Shown: positions 20,520 to 31,483, counted from the first letter of the stretch. The stretch: 64,000 bases of DNA from Symbiodinium natans (GCA_905221605.1 CAJNDS010000574.1:30642-94641); one strand, 5' to 3'. Notes: a model not told the origin generated them from the sequence alone. Numbers and translations are program-made.

Positions 20520-21291
20520 GCCTATCTCTTCTGTTCCTTTCCTTACCCTTTCCTTTTTTCATGGTTCATCCTTTTTGTCATTTTTGTTGTCCTTATTTCG
20601 AAAAGAAAAAGGGAAGGGAGAGATATGGGAGAGAGGATCGCTAAAGAAGAGTCCCATCTTCTCTGTGCCTTGTTTTGTCTTTCCTGCTCCTTTATTCATC
20701 TCTCTATTCTTGCCTTTGCTCTTCCTGTTAAAAATGCAACCCTGTCTATGTCTCCTCCTCCTTCTCTCTCCCTCCTCTTCAAAGACAAAAAACACAAGAA
20801 AAGGAAAAAAGCAAAGGGAATGGAGGCCCTTGGCCTTTCTTATCCTTTGTCAATGGTTGGGGGTTGGCTGCTTGCCCGTGGCCCCTCTCCATGCTTCAGC
20901 ATATGCCTCCTCTCGCCTTATCTCCTCGGTTCTTTTCATTGTTCCCAAACGGAAAAAGAAAGCGAGTTCCTTTCATTTTCATTGTTCTTCCTTTGGGTTT
21001 TTGTTTCAAAGGGAAACGAACAAGAGAGAAGAAAGAGGAGAAAGAGAGAAAGGTGAAGACGAGTACCATCTTCTCTTTGCCATGGGCGATGGAACGATTG
21101 TGCCTGTGGATCGTTTTCTGCATCTTCAAGCGAGAAAAAGGACGCCCCCGAACAAAAGCACTCTCTCTCTGTCTGTATCCCTGTCGCTATCTTTCTTTCT
21201 TTCGTTCTTTCTTTATCTTGCTCTCTTTCCCTGTCCCTATCTCTATCTCTCACTCATTCATTCCCAGTCTCACTCTCTCTCTCTCTCTCTA

Positions 21292-21322
<31 letters not shown>

Positions 21323-23830
21323 ATGTGCGATGGAAGCAGGCGTCCTTTTTACGTTTTCTGTGTCTTCAAGCCAAAAAGAAAGACATCCCAAAAGATAACA
21401 CTTAGGGGTGTCCCTTTTGCTCTTGAAGACACAGAAAGCGATTAAAGGCACACCATTTTGGATTGGCAGCAAACCCAGCTGATGCTCATGATATATCACT
21501 CTATATATAGGGGCGATGGAACGGGTGTCCTTTTCATGCGTCTTCTGTGCTTCCTGTTTCTATTCCTTGCAGTACGCTTCCAGAAAAATGGCATCCTTGT
21601 GATCGCTCCTCTCACTTCCCTTTCCCTTCTCTCCATCTATTACCTTTTAACTGATTAAAAACAAAAAAGGAACTTGTATGATAAAGCAGGGGAAGGGTAA
21701 GCAGAGGGTGACTCCTTGCGCGTGGACCTTGCCGTACTTCATCATATCCCTCTTCTCGGCCTATCTCTTCTGTTCCTCTCCTTACCCTTCTCCTGTTTTC
21801 ATAATTCCTTTTTGTTTTCCTTATTTCGAAAAGAACAAGGGAAGGGAGAGATATGGGAGAGAGGATCGATAAAGAAGAGTCCCCCATCTTCTCTGTGCCT
21901 TGTTTTGTCTTTCCTGCTCCTTTATTCATCTCTCTATTCTTGCCTTTGCTCTTCCTGTTAAAAATGCAACCCTGTCTATGTCTCCTCCTCCTTCTCTCTC
22001 CCTCTTCAAAGACAAAAAACACAAGAAAAGGAAAAAAACAAAGAGAATGGAGGCCCCTGGCCTTTCTTATCCTTTTTCAATGGTTGGGGGTTGGCTGCTT
22101 GCCCGTGGCCCCTCTCCATGCTTCAGCATATGCCTCCTCTCGTCTTATCTCCTCGGTTCTTTTGATTGTTCCCAAACGGAAAAAGAAAGCGAGTTCCTTT
22201 CATTTTCATTGTTCTTCCTTTGGGTTTTTGTTTCAAAGGGAAACGAACAAGAGAGAAGAAAGAGGAGAAGGATAGGAAAGATGAAGACGGGTACCATCTT
22301 CTCTTTGCCATGGGCGATGGAACGGCTGTCCCTTTGGATCGTTTTCTGCATCTTCAAGCGAGAAAAAAGGATGCCCCCGAACAGAAAACTCTCTCTCTCT
22401 CTCTGTCTGTATCCCTGTCGCTATCTTTCTTTCTTTCGTTCTTTCTTTATCTTGCTCTCTTTCCCTGTCCCTATCTCTATCTCTCACTCATTCATTCTCA
22501 GTCTCTCTCTATCTCTCTCTCTCTATGCGCGACGGAAGCAGGCGTCCTTTTTTACGTTTGCTGTGTCTTCAAGGCAAAAAGAAAGACATCCCAAAAGAAA
22601 GCACTTAGGGGTGTCCCTTTTGCTCGTTTGACACACAGAAAGCGATTAAAGGGACACCGTTTTGGATTGGCAGCAAACCCAGCTGATGCTCATGATGTCT
22701 CTCTCTATATATAGGGGCGATGGAACGGGTGTCCTTTTCAATCGTCTTCTGCATCTTCAAAGGAGAAAGAACGATGCCCCCCAAGAAGGAAAAGAACATA
22801 AGAGACAGGGAGGGGGATTGAAGGGCTCCTCTCTTTACTTATTCTTTCCCTTTCCTCTCTTCCTACCTGTTCTTGTTCTTATTCGCTTCAAAAAGCAAAA
22901 TAAGGGAAAGGGGATTTCCTGAAGAGGAGGGATGACACCTATCTGTGAAGAGCAAGAAAGGTTTTTTTCTCATTCAAAAGGGACAGGGGAGAGATGATAG
23001 ATATAGAGGAATGCCATCTTCTTGCGCCTTGTTTTGTCCGTCCCTCCCCTTGCCTCTTGTCTCTTCTATTCCTTGCAGTACGCTTCCAGAACAAAGGCAT
23101 CCTTGTGATCTCTACTCTCTCACTTCCCTTTCCCCTCTCTCCATCTATTACCTTTTAACTGATTAAAAACAAGAAAGGAACTTGTATGATAAAGCAGGGG
23201 AAAGGTAAGCAGAGGGTGACTTCTTGCGCGTGGACCTTGCCGTACTTCATCATATCCCTTTTCTCGGCTTCCTTTCCTTACCCTTCTCCTTTGTTGTTCT
23301 CTTAATTCTTCCTTTTTGTTTTCCTTATTTCAAGAAGAAAAAGGGAAGGGAGAGATAAGGGAGAGAGGATCGATAAAGAAGAGTCCCATCTTCTCTGTGC
23401 CTTGTTTTGTCTTTCCTTATCCTTTATTCATCTCTCCTCCATTGTTGTCTTTGCTCTTCCCATTAAAAATGCGATCCTGTCTATTTCTCCTCCTCCTCCT
23501 CTCTCCGTCCTCTTCAACGACAAAAAGCACAAGGAAAACATAAGAGGGGAATGGAGGCCCTTGTCCTTTCTTATCCTTTTTCAATGGTTGGGAACGTGAG
23601 CGGGGTTAGCTGCTTGCCCGTGGCCCCTCTCCATGCTTCAGCATATGCCTCCTCTCGCCTTATCTCCTCGGTTCTTTTCATTGTTCCCAAACGGAAAAAG
23701 AAAGCGAGTTCCTTTCATTTTCATTGTTCTTCCTTTGGGTTTTTGTTTCAAAGGGAAACGAACAAGAGAGAAGAAAGACAAGAAGGATAGGAAAGATGAA
23801 GACGAATACCATCTTCTCTTTGCCATGGGC
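20520..23830. repeat. Pyrimidine-rich tandem segmental array
   Basis: Three large units share modules in the same order: AAAAGGGAAGGGAGAGATA, GCTGCTTGCCCGTGGCCCCT, TGCATCTTCAAGCGAGAAAA. Unit spacing is 1227 bp (first to second) and 1515 bp (second to third). Frames of up to 276 codons occur in several phases and on both strands, typical of low complexity rather than genes. Confidence 0.8.
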
Positions 23831-23837
23831 AAAACCC

Positions 23838-24572
23838 GAGCCTTAGCTTCCAAATAAACCCTATTTGAGCCACCCACCCCCCCCCCGTGTGCAGCTTAAA
23901 TAGGGTTTATTTGGAAGCTGGCACTCGTGTTCACAAGAGGAAAAAAGGCCCCAAAACGTATACTTATTTACAAGAGCCAACTTCCAAATAGACCCTATTT
24001 TAGGTCCTAGGGGGGGTCCCAGGCCTGAATTAAATATGAAGGCCCCGATTTAAATATGAATATTTAATTCTGGAGCTTCATATTTAAATTATTTAATTCG
24101 GGCCCGGGAATTAAATAATTTAAATAATTTAAATAATTTAAATAATTTAAATCCTGGAGGGGGGGGGGCGGGCCTCCTCCCGCAGGAGGAATTAAATAAT
24201 TTAAATATGAAGGCCCCGAATTAAATATTAATATTTAATTCGGAGCCTTCATATTTAAATTATTTAATTCTTCCTGCGGGAGGAGGCCCGTCCCCCCCCC
24301 TCCAGGATTTAAAATATTTAAATTATTTAAAATATTTAAATTATTTAATTCCCGGGCCCGATTTTATTTACATTATTTAATTCCCGGGCCCGATTTAAAT
24401 AATTTAAATATGAAGGCCACGATTTAAATATGAATATTTAATTCGGGAGCTTCATATTTAAATTATTTAATTCGGGCCCGGGAATTAAATAATTTAAATA
24501 AGTTAAATAATTTAAATCCTGGAGGGGGGGGGGCGGGCCTCCTCCCGCAGGAAGAATTAAATAATTTAAATA
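23838..24572. repeat. AT-rich palindromic block
   Basis: Hairpin AGCTTCCAAATAAACCCTAT facing its complement (23848-23925), then ATTTAAATTATTTAA repeats and a ~160-bp inverted repeat centred near 24227 whose arms include TCCTGGAGGGG...CGCAGGAGG. A second half-copy runs into the gap. Confidence 0.8.
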
Positions 24573-24672
24573 NNNNNNNNNNNNNNNNNNNNNNNNNNNN
24601 NNNNNNNNNNNNNNNNNNNNNNNNNNNNNNNNNNNNNNNNNNNNNNNNNNNNNNNNNNNNNNNNNNNNNNNN
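24573..24672. other. Assembly gap (100 N)
   Basis: Exactly 100 N. The left flank is a half-palindrome; its missing partner probably caused the break. Confidence 0.97.
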
Positions 24673-25420
24673 GTGCCTTGTTGCGTTCCTCCGTCTCCTT
24701 GTTTCTTGTCTCCTCTCTGCTGTTCAGTACCCTTCCAGAAAAATAAGTGGCCTCCTTGCTATCTCTCTCCCCTCTCACGTCCCTTTCCCTTCTCTCCTTC
24801 TAGTTTCTTTTAACTGATAAAACACAAGAAAGGAACTTGCATGATAAAGCAGTGGAAGGTAAGGCAGAGGGTGACTCCTTGCGCGTGGACCTTGCCGTAC
24901 TTCATCATATCCCTCTTCTCGGCCTATCTCTTCTGCTCTTTTTTCTTACTGTTCTCCTTTGCATAATTCTTCCTGTTTAGTTGTTCTTATTTCGAAAAGA
25001 AAGAGGGAAGGGAGAGATAAGGGAGGGAGGAAAGATAAAGAAGAGTGCCATCTTCTCAGCGCCTTGTTTTGTCTCTCCCTCTTCTCTATTCATCTCTCTT
25101 CTATTCTTTTCTTTGCAATTCCATTGAAGTTGGATTCCCTGTATCTCTCCTCTCTCCTTCTCTCTCCCTCCTCTTCTCCTGTTCCTCTCTAAATGACAAA
25201 AACACAAGAAAGGAAGAACAAGATGGGAATGGAAGCCCTTTTCCTGTCTTCTCCTGTTGCAATAAGAAGGAAAAGAGCACAGGAGATAAGGAAGGGAATT
25301 GAAGAGCTCCTCTAGCAACTTTCTCATGCCCTTTCCTTTCTATCTACCACACCACAACACGACCCTCAGCTTCCAAATAAACCCTATTTAAGCCGGCCAC
25401 CCCCCCCCTCCCCCTCCCCC
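24673..25420. repeat. Fourth, diverged copy of the pyrimidine-rich unit
   Basis: Shares GGAACTTGCATGATAAAGCA, TCCTTGCGCGTGGACCTTGC and AAAGAGGGAAGGGAGAGATA with the array at 20520-23830, and ends in the CTTCCAAATAAACCCTATTT module seen at 23848. Confidence 0.75.
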
Positions 25421-26060
25421 CTCTCCTTTATAGGAAATGAAAACTGGACACGAACGATGTCCTCTATCTTTTAATGCAGCAGGAGAGAGCTCCTCTCTCT
25501 CTTAATGGGACATGAAAGTCCTCCTGTGTTTGTTTTCAATGAAAGATCTGTCTCTCGAGGAAATGGAAGATCTCCTCTATCTCTTTCTAGGAAACACTTC
25601 TTCAAGTAGGAGAAAGGCTTTTTCATAAGGTGTAAATCAGGAGCTCTGTCATTCCCCAAAAAAGAAGAAGGAGAGAGGGGAGCCCTTGGAGGACCCTTTT
25701 CAGAAGAGGCAAGGGCACTCATTACCTACACAGAGATAAAAGAGCTTTCAGATGACCTAGACACATGACTTTCGATTGAATTCTGTGGCTCATACTACAA
25801 TAACAAAAACAAAATGCATTGAACAGCAGCACAAGGCTATGGAAACCACCATATTTTCAGAGAGAGAAAAAAAGGAATTGAAGTTGAGCAACTTAGTTTC
25901 GATTAGAGTTTGTTGTTCTGCAACAACAAAACAAAATGCATTGAGAAAAGAGAAATAGCGCAAGGTCTACGGAAAAAACAACTTATTCAACAAAGACAGC
26001 AAACATAAAGAAGCAACCGAAACGAACGTTGTGCAATTTAGTTTCAGGTAGCTTCTGTGG
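25421..26060. repeat. Degenerate 127-146-bp tandem repeats
   Basis: TTTCGATTGAATTCTGTGG, TTTCGATTAGAGTTTGTTG and TTTCAGGTAGCTTCTGTGG begin successive units at 25769, 25896 and 26042. 25421-25770 shows no clear feature. Confidence 0.5.
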
Positions 26061-26074
26061 GTTTTGTAAAAACA

Positions 26075-26475
26075 AGACGGTATAGAAAAGCGCGTCGGTT
26101 AGACCCTTTCTCTTCAAAAACCTTCGGCTAAACCCTACACACCAAATTCGTCAAGTTCTGTGGTTAGACTCGGTTAGACCCTTTCTTTGTAGAAACCTTC
26201 CGTCCATTACCCTAAGCCCGAAATCTCGTCAATTCTGTGGTTACTGCCTTTCTCTCAAAAAAACAAGGGTTGAACTGCTGAAGTTTAAATATGTAGTAGT
26301 TATAATAGCTTCCAAAGGTTTAAATGCTTCTGCTTTTGTGGCAGGAGGAGCCAGCAACAGAAAGTGTCTGGCCAAAGAGATTAGGGGTTAAATAGTCCAT
26401 TGTATATAAACAAAAGACCTATGTCAAATCATACGTAAAGGTTCCTGCCTCATATATATATATATATATATACTC
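26075..26475. repeat. Small duplication and TA run, otherwise featureless
   Basis: GGTTAGACCCTTTCT occurs at 26094 and 26171; a (TA)n run lies at 26452-26472. No exon was recognised. Confidence 0.5.
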
Positions 26476-26534
26476 CCCACCTTGGGTTCTAAATCTCAAA
26501 TCCCCAAGCCCGCTTGCACCCTAATTAAACCCTA

Positions 26535-26662
26535 AGCCCTAAAGCCAAACCCCAAACCCCAAACCCCAAACCCCAAACCCCAAACCCCAAACCCCAAACC
26601 CCAAACCCCAAACCCCAAACCCCAAACCCTAAACCCTAAACCCTAAACCCTAAACCCTAAAC
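26535..26662. repeat. CCCCAAA to CCCTAAA array
   Basis: About 14 units of CCCCAAA change abruptly to CCCTAAA just 3' of the YTH exon at 26665. Confidence 0.9.
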
Positions 26663-26664
26663 AC

Positions 26665-26738
26665 CTTGGTAGGCTTCGCTCCGCTGCACGGAGAAGAGAA
26701 GGAACACTGGCGAGCCGCCGCGGTAGGCCTGCCACCCC
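26665..26738 (-). CDS. YTH exon 6 (FSV strand)
   Basis: Acceptor TTAGAACCAG|GGGG, donor TACCAAG|GTGTTTAG, phases 2/1. Peptide WQAYRGGSPVFLLFSVQRSE. Confidence 0.6.
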
Positions 26739-28886
26739 CTGGTTCTAATATAGGTTAGGGTTTAGGGTTTAGGGTTTAGGGTTTAGGGTTTAGGGTTTAG
26801 GGTTTAGGGTTTAGGGTTTAGGGTTTAGGGTTTAGGGTTTAGGGTTTAGGGTTTAGGGTTTAGGGTTTAGGGTTTAGGGTTTAGGGTTTAGGGTTTAGGG
26901 TTTAGGGTTTAGGGTTTAGGGTTTAGGGTTTAGGGTTTAGGGTTTAGGGTTTCCCAATACACGTCCCAAGGCTGGGTTCTATGTTTGGTGCTTGCGGGGT
27001 TTGTAGGGTTTTGAGTTTGGGGAACGAGCCCGGAGCCAGGCAACTTGAAAGGTACAATGCGGTTTAGGGTTTAGGGTTTAGGGTTTAGGGTTTAGGGTTT
27101 AGGGTTTAGGGTTTAGGGTTTAGGGTTTAGGGTTTAGGGTTTAGGGTTTAGGGTTTGGGGTTTGGGGTTTGGGGTTTGGGGTTTTAGGGTTTTAGGGTTT
27201 AAGTTTAGGGTTCAGTTAGGGGATTCATTCCGTCGCAGCCGCGAAGTGAGCTTTCTGAAGCCTGGCCTTATGCTGCCGTGGTGGCGATTGATTGGAAATC
27301 TCTTACCTACACCCTATCCATAAGCCCTAAACCCTGAACCCCGAACCCTAAACCCTCCACTTTGAGCTTTCTCTTGGGGGGCGGGAGGGTTTCTAGAAGG
27401 GCCTTCTCATCAAGAGCTTCACCTAGGGTTTTGCACAAGCCCTGATGCCCCAAAATCATGAGACTCTAAAGCCCTACACCCTGGGACGTGCCCCCTTATA
27501 CCAACAGTCCTTAATGGGGATTATAGTACCCCCCCCCCCCCATTATAATCCCTATGAAGGACTGTTAGTATAAGGAGGCACATCCCAACCTACACCCTGA
27601 AAACCTGAAAACCTGGAACCCTGCAACCCTGAACCTTAGATTTTGGAAAACCCTGAAGCCCAAAAACCAAACCCCCCCCCCCCCCCCCCCCAAATGAAAT
27701 AAGTAAACACCCAAAACTGTACAGAAATGGGCTTTCAAGCTAACGCAACGGAGGTGAGAGGTGCGGGCAGGTTGGAATTCTTTTGGGGTTTTACGAGTCT
27801 AAGGGTCTAGGTTTAGGGTAGTAAGCGTGAGATAGACCCGAATTGAAGCCTAAGACCCACAATCCCCCTAAACCCTAAACCCATAATCACCCTAAACCCA
27901 TAATCACCCAAAACCCATATTCACCCTAAACCCATATTCACCCTAAACCCTAAACCCGAAACCCTAAAACCTAAACCCTAAAGCGGGGCCTCATCCAGCT
28001 TCTGCTCGTTCTTCCGCTGTGTGGCCCACACGTTGTGGCCTTGGTTGTTAGGGTTTATGGTTCAGGGTTCAGAACCCTATAACCCTAAACCCTAAACCCT
28101 AAACCCTAAACCCTAAACCCTAAACCCTAAACCGTACCCATGCCAAGGTTCCAGATAGGTGGTCCTGGCGTGCTGTATGGTAGCCAGCTCCTTCTTCGGC
28201 TTGAGTAACCCTAAACCCTAAACCCTAAACCCTAAACCCTAAACCCTAAACCCTAAGCCCTAAGCCCTAAACCCTAAACCCTAAACCCTAAACCCTAAAC
28301 CCTAAACCCTAAACCCTAAACCCTAAACCCTAAACCTTTGCGCAGCGTCTTGGCCTCTGACTGTGACTCGTCCATTCTCAGGTTGGCCAAGAGTTGCTTG
28401 GTCTCCGGATGTTCATGCAATCTAGTCGCCGCACTGCTGCACCGTACAACCGAAACCCGAAACCCGAAACCCGAAACCCGAAATCCGAAACCCGAAACCC
28501 GAAACCCGAAACCCGCAACCGTAACCTCTAAACCCTGACCTAACAGCCTGAAACCACAACCCTTCCTGCACTCAACATGTCCAAGAAGCCCCAATTCCAT
28601 GTCATGCTCTGGATCCTCACACACCCGGCTGCAAACCCGACACCCCAGAACCCCTCCCCAGCACCATGAGAAAGGACATGTTCAGACACACCCTAAACCC
28701 TAAGCCCTAAACCCCAAGCCCGAAAACCCCAAACCCTAAACCCCAAACCCTAAATCCCAAACCCGAAACCCCAAACCCGAAACCCCAAACCCGAAACCCC
28801 AAACCCTAAACCCCAAACCCTAAAGCCCAAAGACCCTACCCGAAGTGAAGCGCTGAGTTGTGCAAGCGGCGTATGGACTTGACAAC
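26665..28886 (-). CDS. Gene Y: YTH-domain gene (m6A RNA reader), partial
   Basis: Six exons join in phase (0/2, 2/2, 2/1, 1/1, 1/2, 2/1). The fifth and sixth read GHNVWATQRKNEQKLDEA and SPVFLLFSVQRSEAYQG. These match the YTH core order: the VWAT block with its Asn-Glu, then the hydrophobic strand xLxFSV followed by a glycine. YTH proteins bind N6-methyladenosine in RNA. The second Trp and the C-terminal half of the domain are not seen; the chain ends at the 15.7-26.3 kb repeat block. Upstream exons are charged and helical, with no family recognised. Introns are (CCCTAAA)n as seen on the plus strand, that is TTTAGGG on the sense strand; the last intron (~1.25 kb) also holds a MITE. The YTH call is fairly firm; full gene structure is not. 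Confidence 0.6.
26751..26953. repeat. TTTAGGG array, ~28 units
   Basis: Almost perfect 7-bp units; it lies within an intron of gene Y on the antisense side. Confidence 0.95.
27481..27588. mobile_element. MITE family A, copy 2 (intron of gene Y)
   Basis: Ends GGGACGTGCCCCCTTATA and TATAAGGAGGCACATCCC. Flanked by a perfect 8-bp repeat CCTACACC. Lies in the last traced intron of gene Y; a poly-C run sits at the hairpin tip. Confidence 0.7.
27985..28039 (-). CDS. YTH exon 5 (VWAT block)
   Basis: Acceptor AACAACCAAG|GCC, GC donor GAGGCCCC|GCTTTAGG, phases 1/2. Peptide HNVWATQRKNEQKLDEA. Confidence 0.6.
28133..28210 (-). CDS. Exon 4 of gene Y, repeat-made splice sites
   Basis: Acceptor GGGTTTAG|GGTTAC and donor GGGTACG|GTTTAGGG both lie in telomere motif. 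Phases 1/1. Peptide LLKPKKELATIQHARTTYLE. A second frame is open, so this peptide is less certain. Confidence 0.45.
28336..28436 (-). CDS. Exon 3 of gene Y
   Basis: Acceptor ACGGTGCAG|CAGTG, donor CGCAAAG|GTTTAGGG, phases 2/1, 33 codons. Includes HPETKQLLANLRMDESQSEA. The intron 5' of it is largely a (CCCGAAA)n variant array. Confidence 0.55.
28566..28628 (-). CDS. Exon 2 of gene Y
   Basis: Acceptor GGTTTGCAG|CCGG, GA-type donor GTGCAG|GAAGGG, phases 2/2. Peptide RVCEDPEHDMELGLLGHVEC. Confidence 0.5.
28840..28886 (-). CDS. Exon 1 (first traced) of gene Y
   Basis: Acceptor CATGCTCAG|GTTG, donor CACTTCGG|GTAGGG, phases 0/2. Peptide VVKSIRRLHNSALHF. Confidence 0.5.
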
Positions 28887-29304
28887 CTGAGCATGGCTTC
28901 GATTCCGGACTTAGGGTTTAGGGTTTAGGGTTTAGGGTTTAGGGTTTGGGGTTTAGGGTTTAGGGTTTACGGCGAAGAAAGCTGCCCGAACCAAAAGCTT
29001 TACAGGGCTTAGGGTCTAGGGCTCCCGGCTTGGGGTTTAGGGTTTCGGGTACAGAGCTATTAAACGCTAAGCCCCTTTAAGCCCAAGACAGGAATGCAAG
29101 CATCAGGCTGCGTGTTTTTCTTTGAAAGTGAGTCGGACTTTTGCATATTGCCTCCGTCCACCCCTTACGAGGCGCTCACTGAACTGAAAGAGCTCCCCAC
29201 TCGCAAGTCTCACAAGTCTGCGCGGGGTTTAGGGTGTAGGGCTCGTAGCGATGGATCAAATGGTTCGTGAAGTCTAGGCTCTGATTTAACCTCAGGAACA
29301 AAGA

Positions 29305-29424
29305 AAGGGTCCTTAAGGGAGGGGGATTCATGGGGGGGATGGGGGGGTATACCTGGAAAACCTTAGGGAGTGGAAGTGCTAGGGAACCTTGAGTGTCATG
29401 CCCCCCTTGAAACCCCTTAACCCT
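29305..29424. repeat. Dispersed module family I, copy 2
   Basis: Shares CCTTAAGGGAGGGGGATTCA and CTAGGGAACCTTGAG with the family; diverged in the middle. Confidence 0.4.
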
Positions 29425-29450
29425 GCTTTGGCGTAGACGCTGGAAAAGAA

Positions 29451-29451
<1 letters not shown>

Positions 29452-29480
<29 letters not shown>
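29452..29480. repeat. (GT)n microsatellite
   Basis: Thirteen to fourteen GT units followed by poly-T. Confidence 0.9.
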
Positions 29481-29481
<1 letters not shown>

Positions 29482-31172
29482 TTTTTCGGAATAAGTAGCT
29501 ATAGCAAGAACCCAGAACCAAACAAAGTATTGAAGCATAGTACTCCAACAGCCAGTTAAGAACCCCGTAGCTAGGGATTTCAGGGCTTTGATGCATGCCA
29601 AGGCGAACTTCTCCAACAACCAAGGGAAAAAAGGTTAAACTGAACAAATGCTACAAAATAAGGAAGCCCTAGAAGTTTAAAGTTCAGCTCTTGGCTTAGT
29701 AAGAAGGATGGTGCAAAAGAAATGCGCACTTCAACCGCTGAAAGGAAGCCACCCCTGCCATAAGCAAGCTAAACCCTGAACCCTGAGCCTGGAACCCAGA
29801 ACCCGGAACCCAGAACCTGGAACCCAGAATTATAAACCCTCAGCCCTAAACTCCTAAACTCCTAAACCCTAAACCCCCAACCCTAGCGAGGGGGAGTTTG
29901 CGGAGATGAGCACCCCGGAGCCCCAAACCTCTCAGGCCCGTCCTGAACCCTGTTCCTGGTTGGAGATTTGGGTTTAGGGTTTAGGGTTTAGGGTTTAGGG
30001 TTTAGGGTTTAGGGTTTAGGGTTTAGGGTTTAGGGCTTAGTTTACATCTCGGTGGTTGCCTGCCCAGAACCGAAAATCGTCTGGAAGTAGATCCTTTAAA
30101 TTTCGGTTCTTGTTTCTGGATACATTATAACCTCCAAGCCCCCAAATTCGGCTGCTAAGTCCTCTGCTCTGAAAACCCTAAACCCTAAACCCTAAACCCT
30201 AAACCCTAAACCCTAAACCCTAAACCCTAAACCCTAAACCCTAAAGCCTAAACCCTAAACCCTAAACCCTAAACTCCGAACCGCCAAGCCCAAGGCCTGA
30301 ATCCACAATCTCCCCAAGGCGTCAATTTGAAATTCGCGTAGTGTCTAGGGGTTCTACCTTGGACCTTTAAGGTTTAGGGTTTAGGGTGTAGGGTTTAGGG
30401 TTTAGGGTTTAAGGTTGAAATCTTGGGTTTTGGGGGGTCCCTTGCGAAGGCCCCTTAAGGGAATGTAAGGGCATGCTAGGTGTACATTTAGGGTTTAGGG
30501 TTTAGGGTTTAGGGTTTAAGGGAATCTAACGGCCATGTTAGGAGTGACATTCTGGGGAGCCTTTAGGGGCACAGCCTTAGGGGTCCGAGCCTTTCATAGC
30601 TTGATACTGTAAGTATCTGAGACCTAAGCCCAAAACCCCGTCTCCGCTAGGATGTTCTAAGGCCCCCGGCATTTTCTGCGCTGTTGCCTGGTTGCTGCTT
30701 TAAGGGCTTCGTCTTGTAGGAGCCCTTGACTGTTGCCCAGCCCCAAACCCTACAGTAAGCCCAAAACCCTAGCTGGTAGGGGCCCTCCACTTTTCAACTT
30801 TAACACTGAGTCCGCTGGTCTGGGGCAGAAAAGCCTTAAACCCTAAACCCTAAACCCTAAACCCTGAAACCCCAAACCTGAAACCCTAAACCCTAAATCC
30901 TAAACCCTACATCCCCAAAACCCTAAAACCCTCAGCTTCTTGCCGATCTTGGATGCATCGAGCAAAGCTCCAGGCCGCTTTAGAAAGCTGAGTTTAGCCT
31001 TGCCTCCCAAAGCAGGATACGACCGCATGTGGCCCTCACAGCGCAGAATTTCTTGGGGGCGCAGCGAGCCCTAAACGAGTGTATACCCGAAACTCTGAAC
31101 CCTAAACCCTAAACCCTAAACCCTAAATCACTATAGACCATGGCCCATGTGCCACAAGGGGATGATGGAATT

Positions 31173-31267
31173 TCATGGGGTATGCGATCCAAAGAAGAGG
31201 GTTCCTTTGGTCCGCAAGGCTCGGATAGAACCAGTAGCCTGGCGGAGGACAGCCTCTCTCAGCCAAA
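31173..31267 (-). pseudogene. RNase H lead-in segment of gene P
   Basis: Acceptor TTTCTATGCAG|TTTGG, a strong pyrimidine tract, entry phase 1. Peptide WLREAVLRQATGSIRALRTK, then TLFF and a TGA a few codons on. The acidic residues of an RNase H are not reached. Confidence 0.5.
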
Positions 31268-31483
31268 CTGCATAGAAAAACCATGTCCCAACTCTTGGCT
31301 GGTTTAGGGTTTCGGGTTTAGGGTTGAGGGTTTAGGGTTCAGGGATTAACCCTGAACCCAGAAAACCCTAAACCCTGAGCCCCACACCCCACTGCGACAA
31401 AAGCCAGGCTGCTTGTGATCACAAAGTACCGGGCGTCGTCGGCGTGGACCGACTGGCAGTGGACATGGACAGCCCAAAAAGTG

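Larger units (their letters stand above)
29030..31140. other. Mosaic between genes P and Y
   Basis: Telomere-motif arrays (29968-30040, 30173-30275), the GT run and family I module. No exon could be fixed. Confidence 0.4.

Noticed and set aside
20575-22714. 276-, 243-, 193- and 182-codon frames
   Set aside because: Overlapping frames in low-complexity pyrimidine-rich tandem copies; no domain, and several phases open at once.
29176-29647. 147-codon ORF with a His-Thr repeat
   Set aside because: The (GT)n microsatellite makes the repeat; the rest shows no domain or splice context.
31140-31307. 55-codon plus-strand ORF starting MAHVPQGDDGISWGMRSK
   Set aside because: Its stop is the telomere motif and it lacks context; the minus strand has a strong acceptor and the retroelement peptide.
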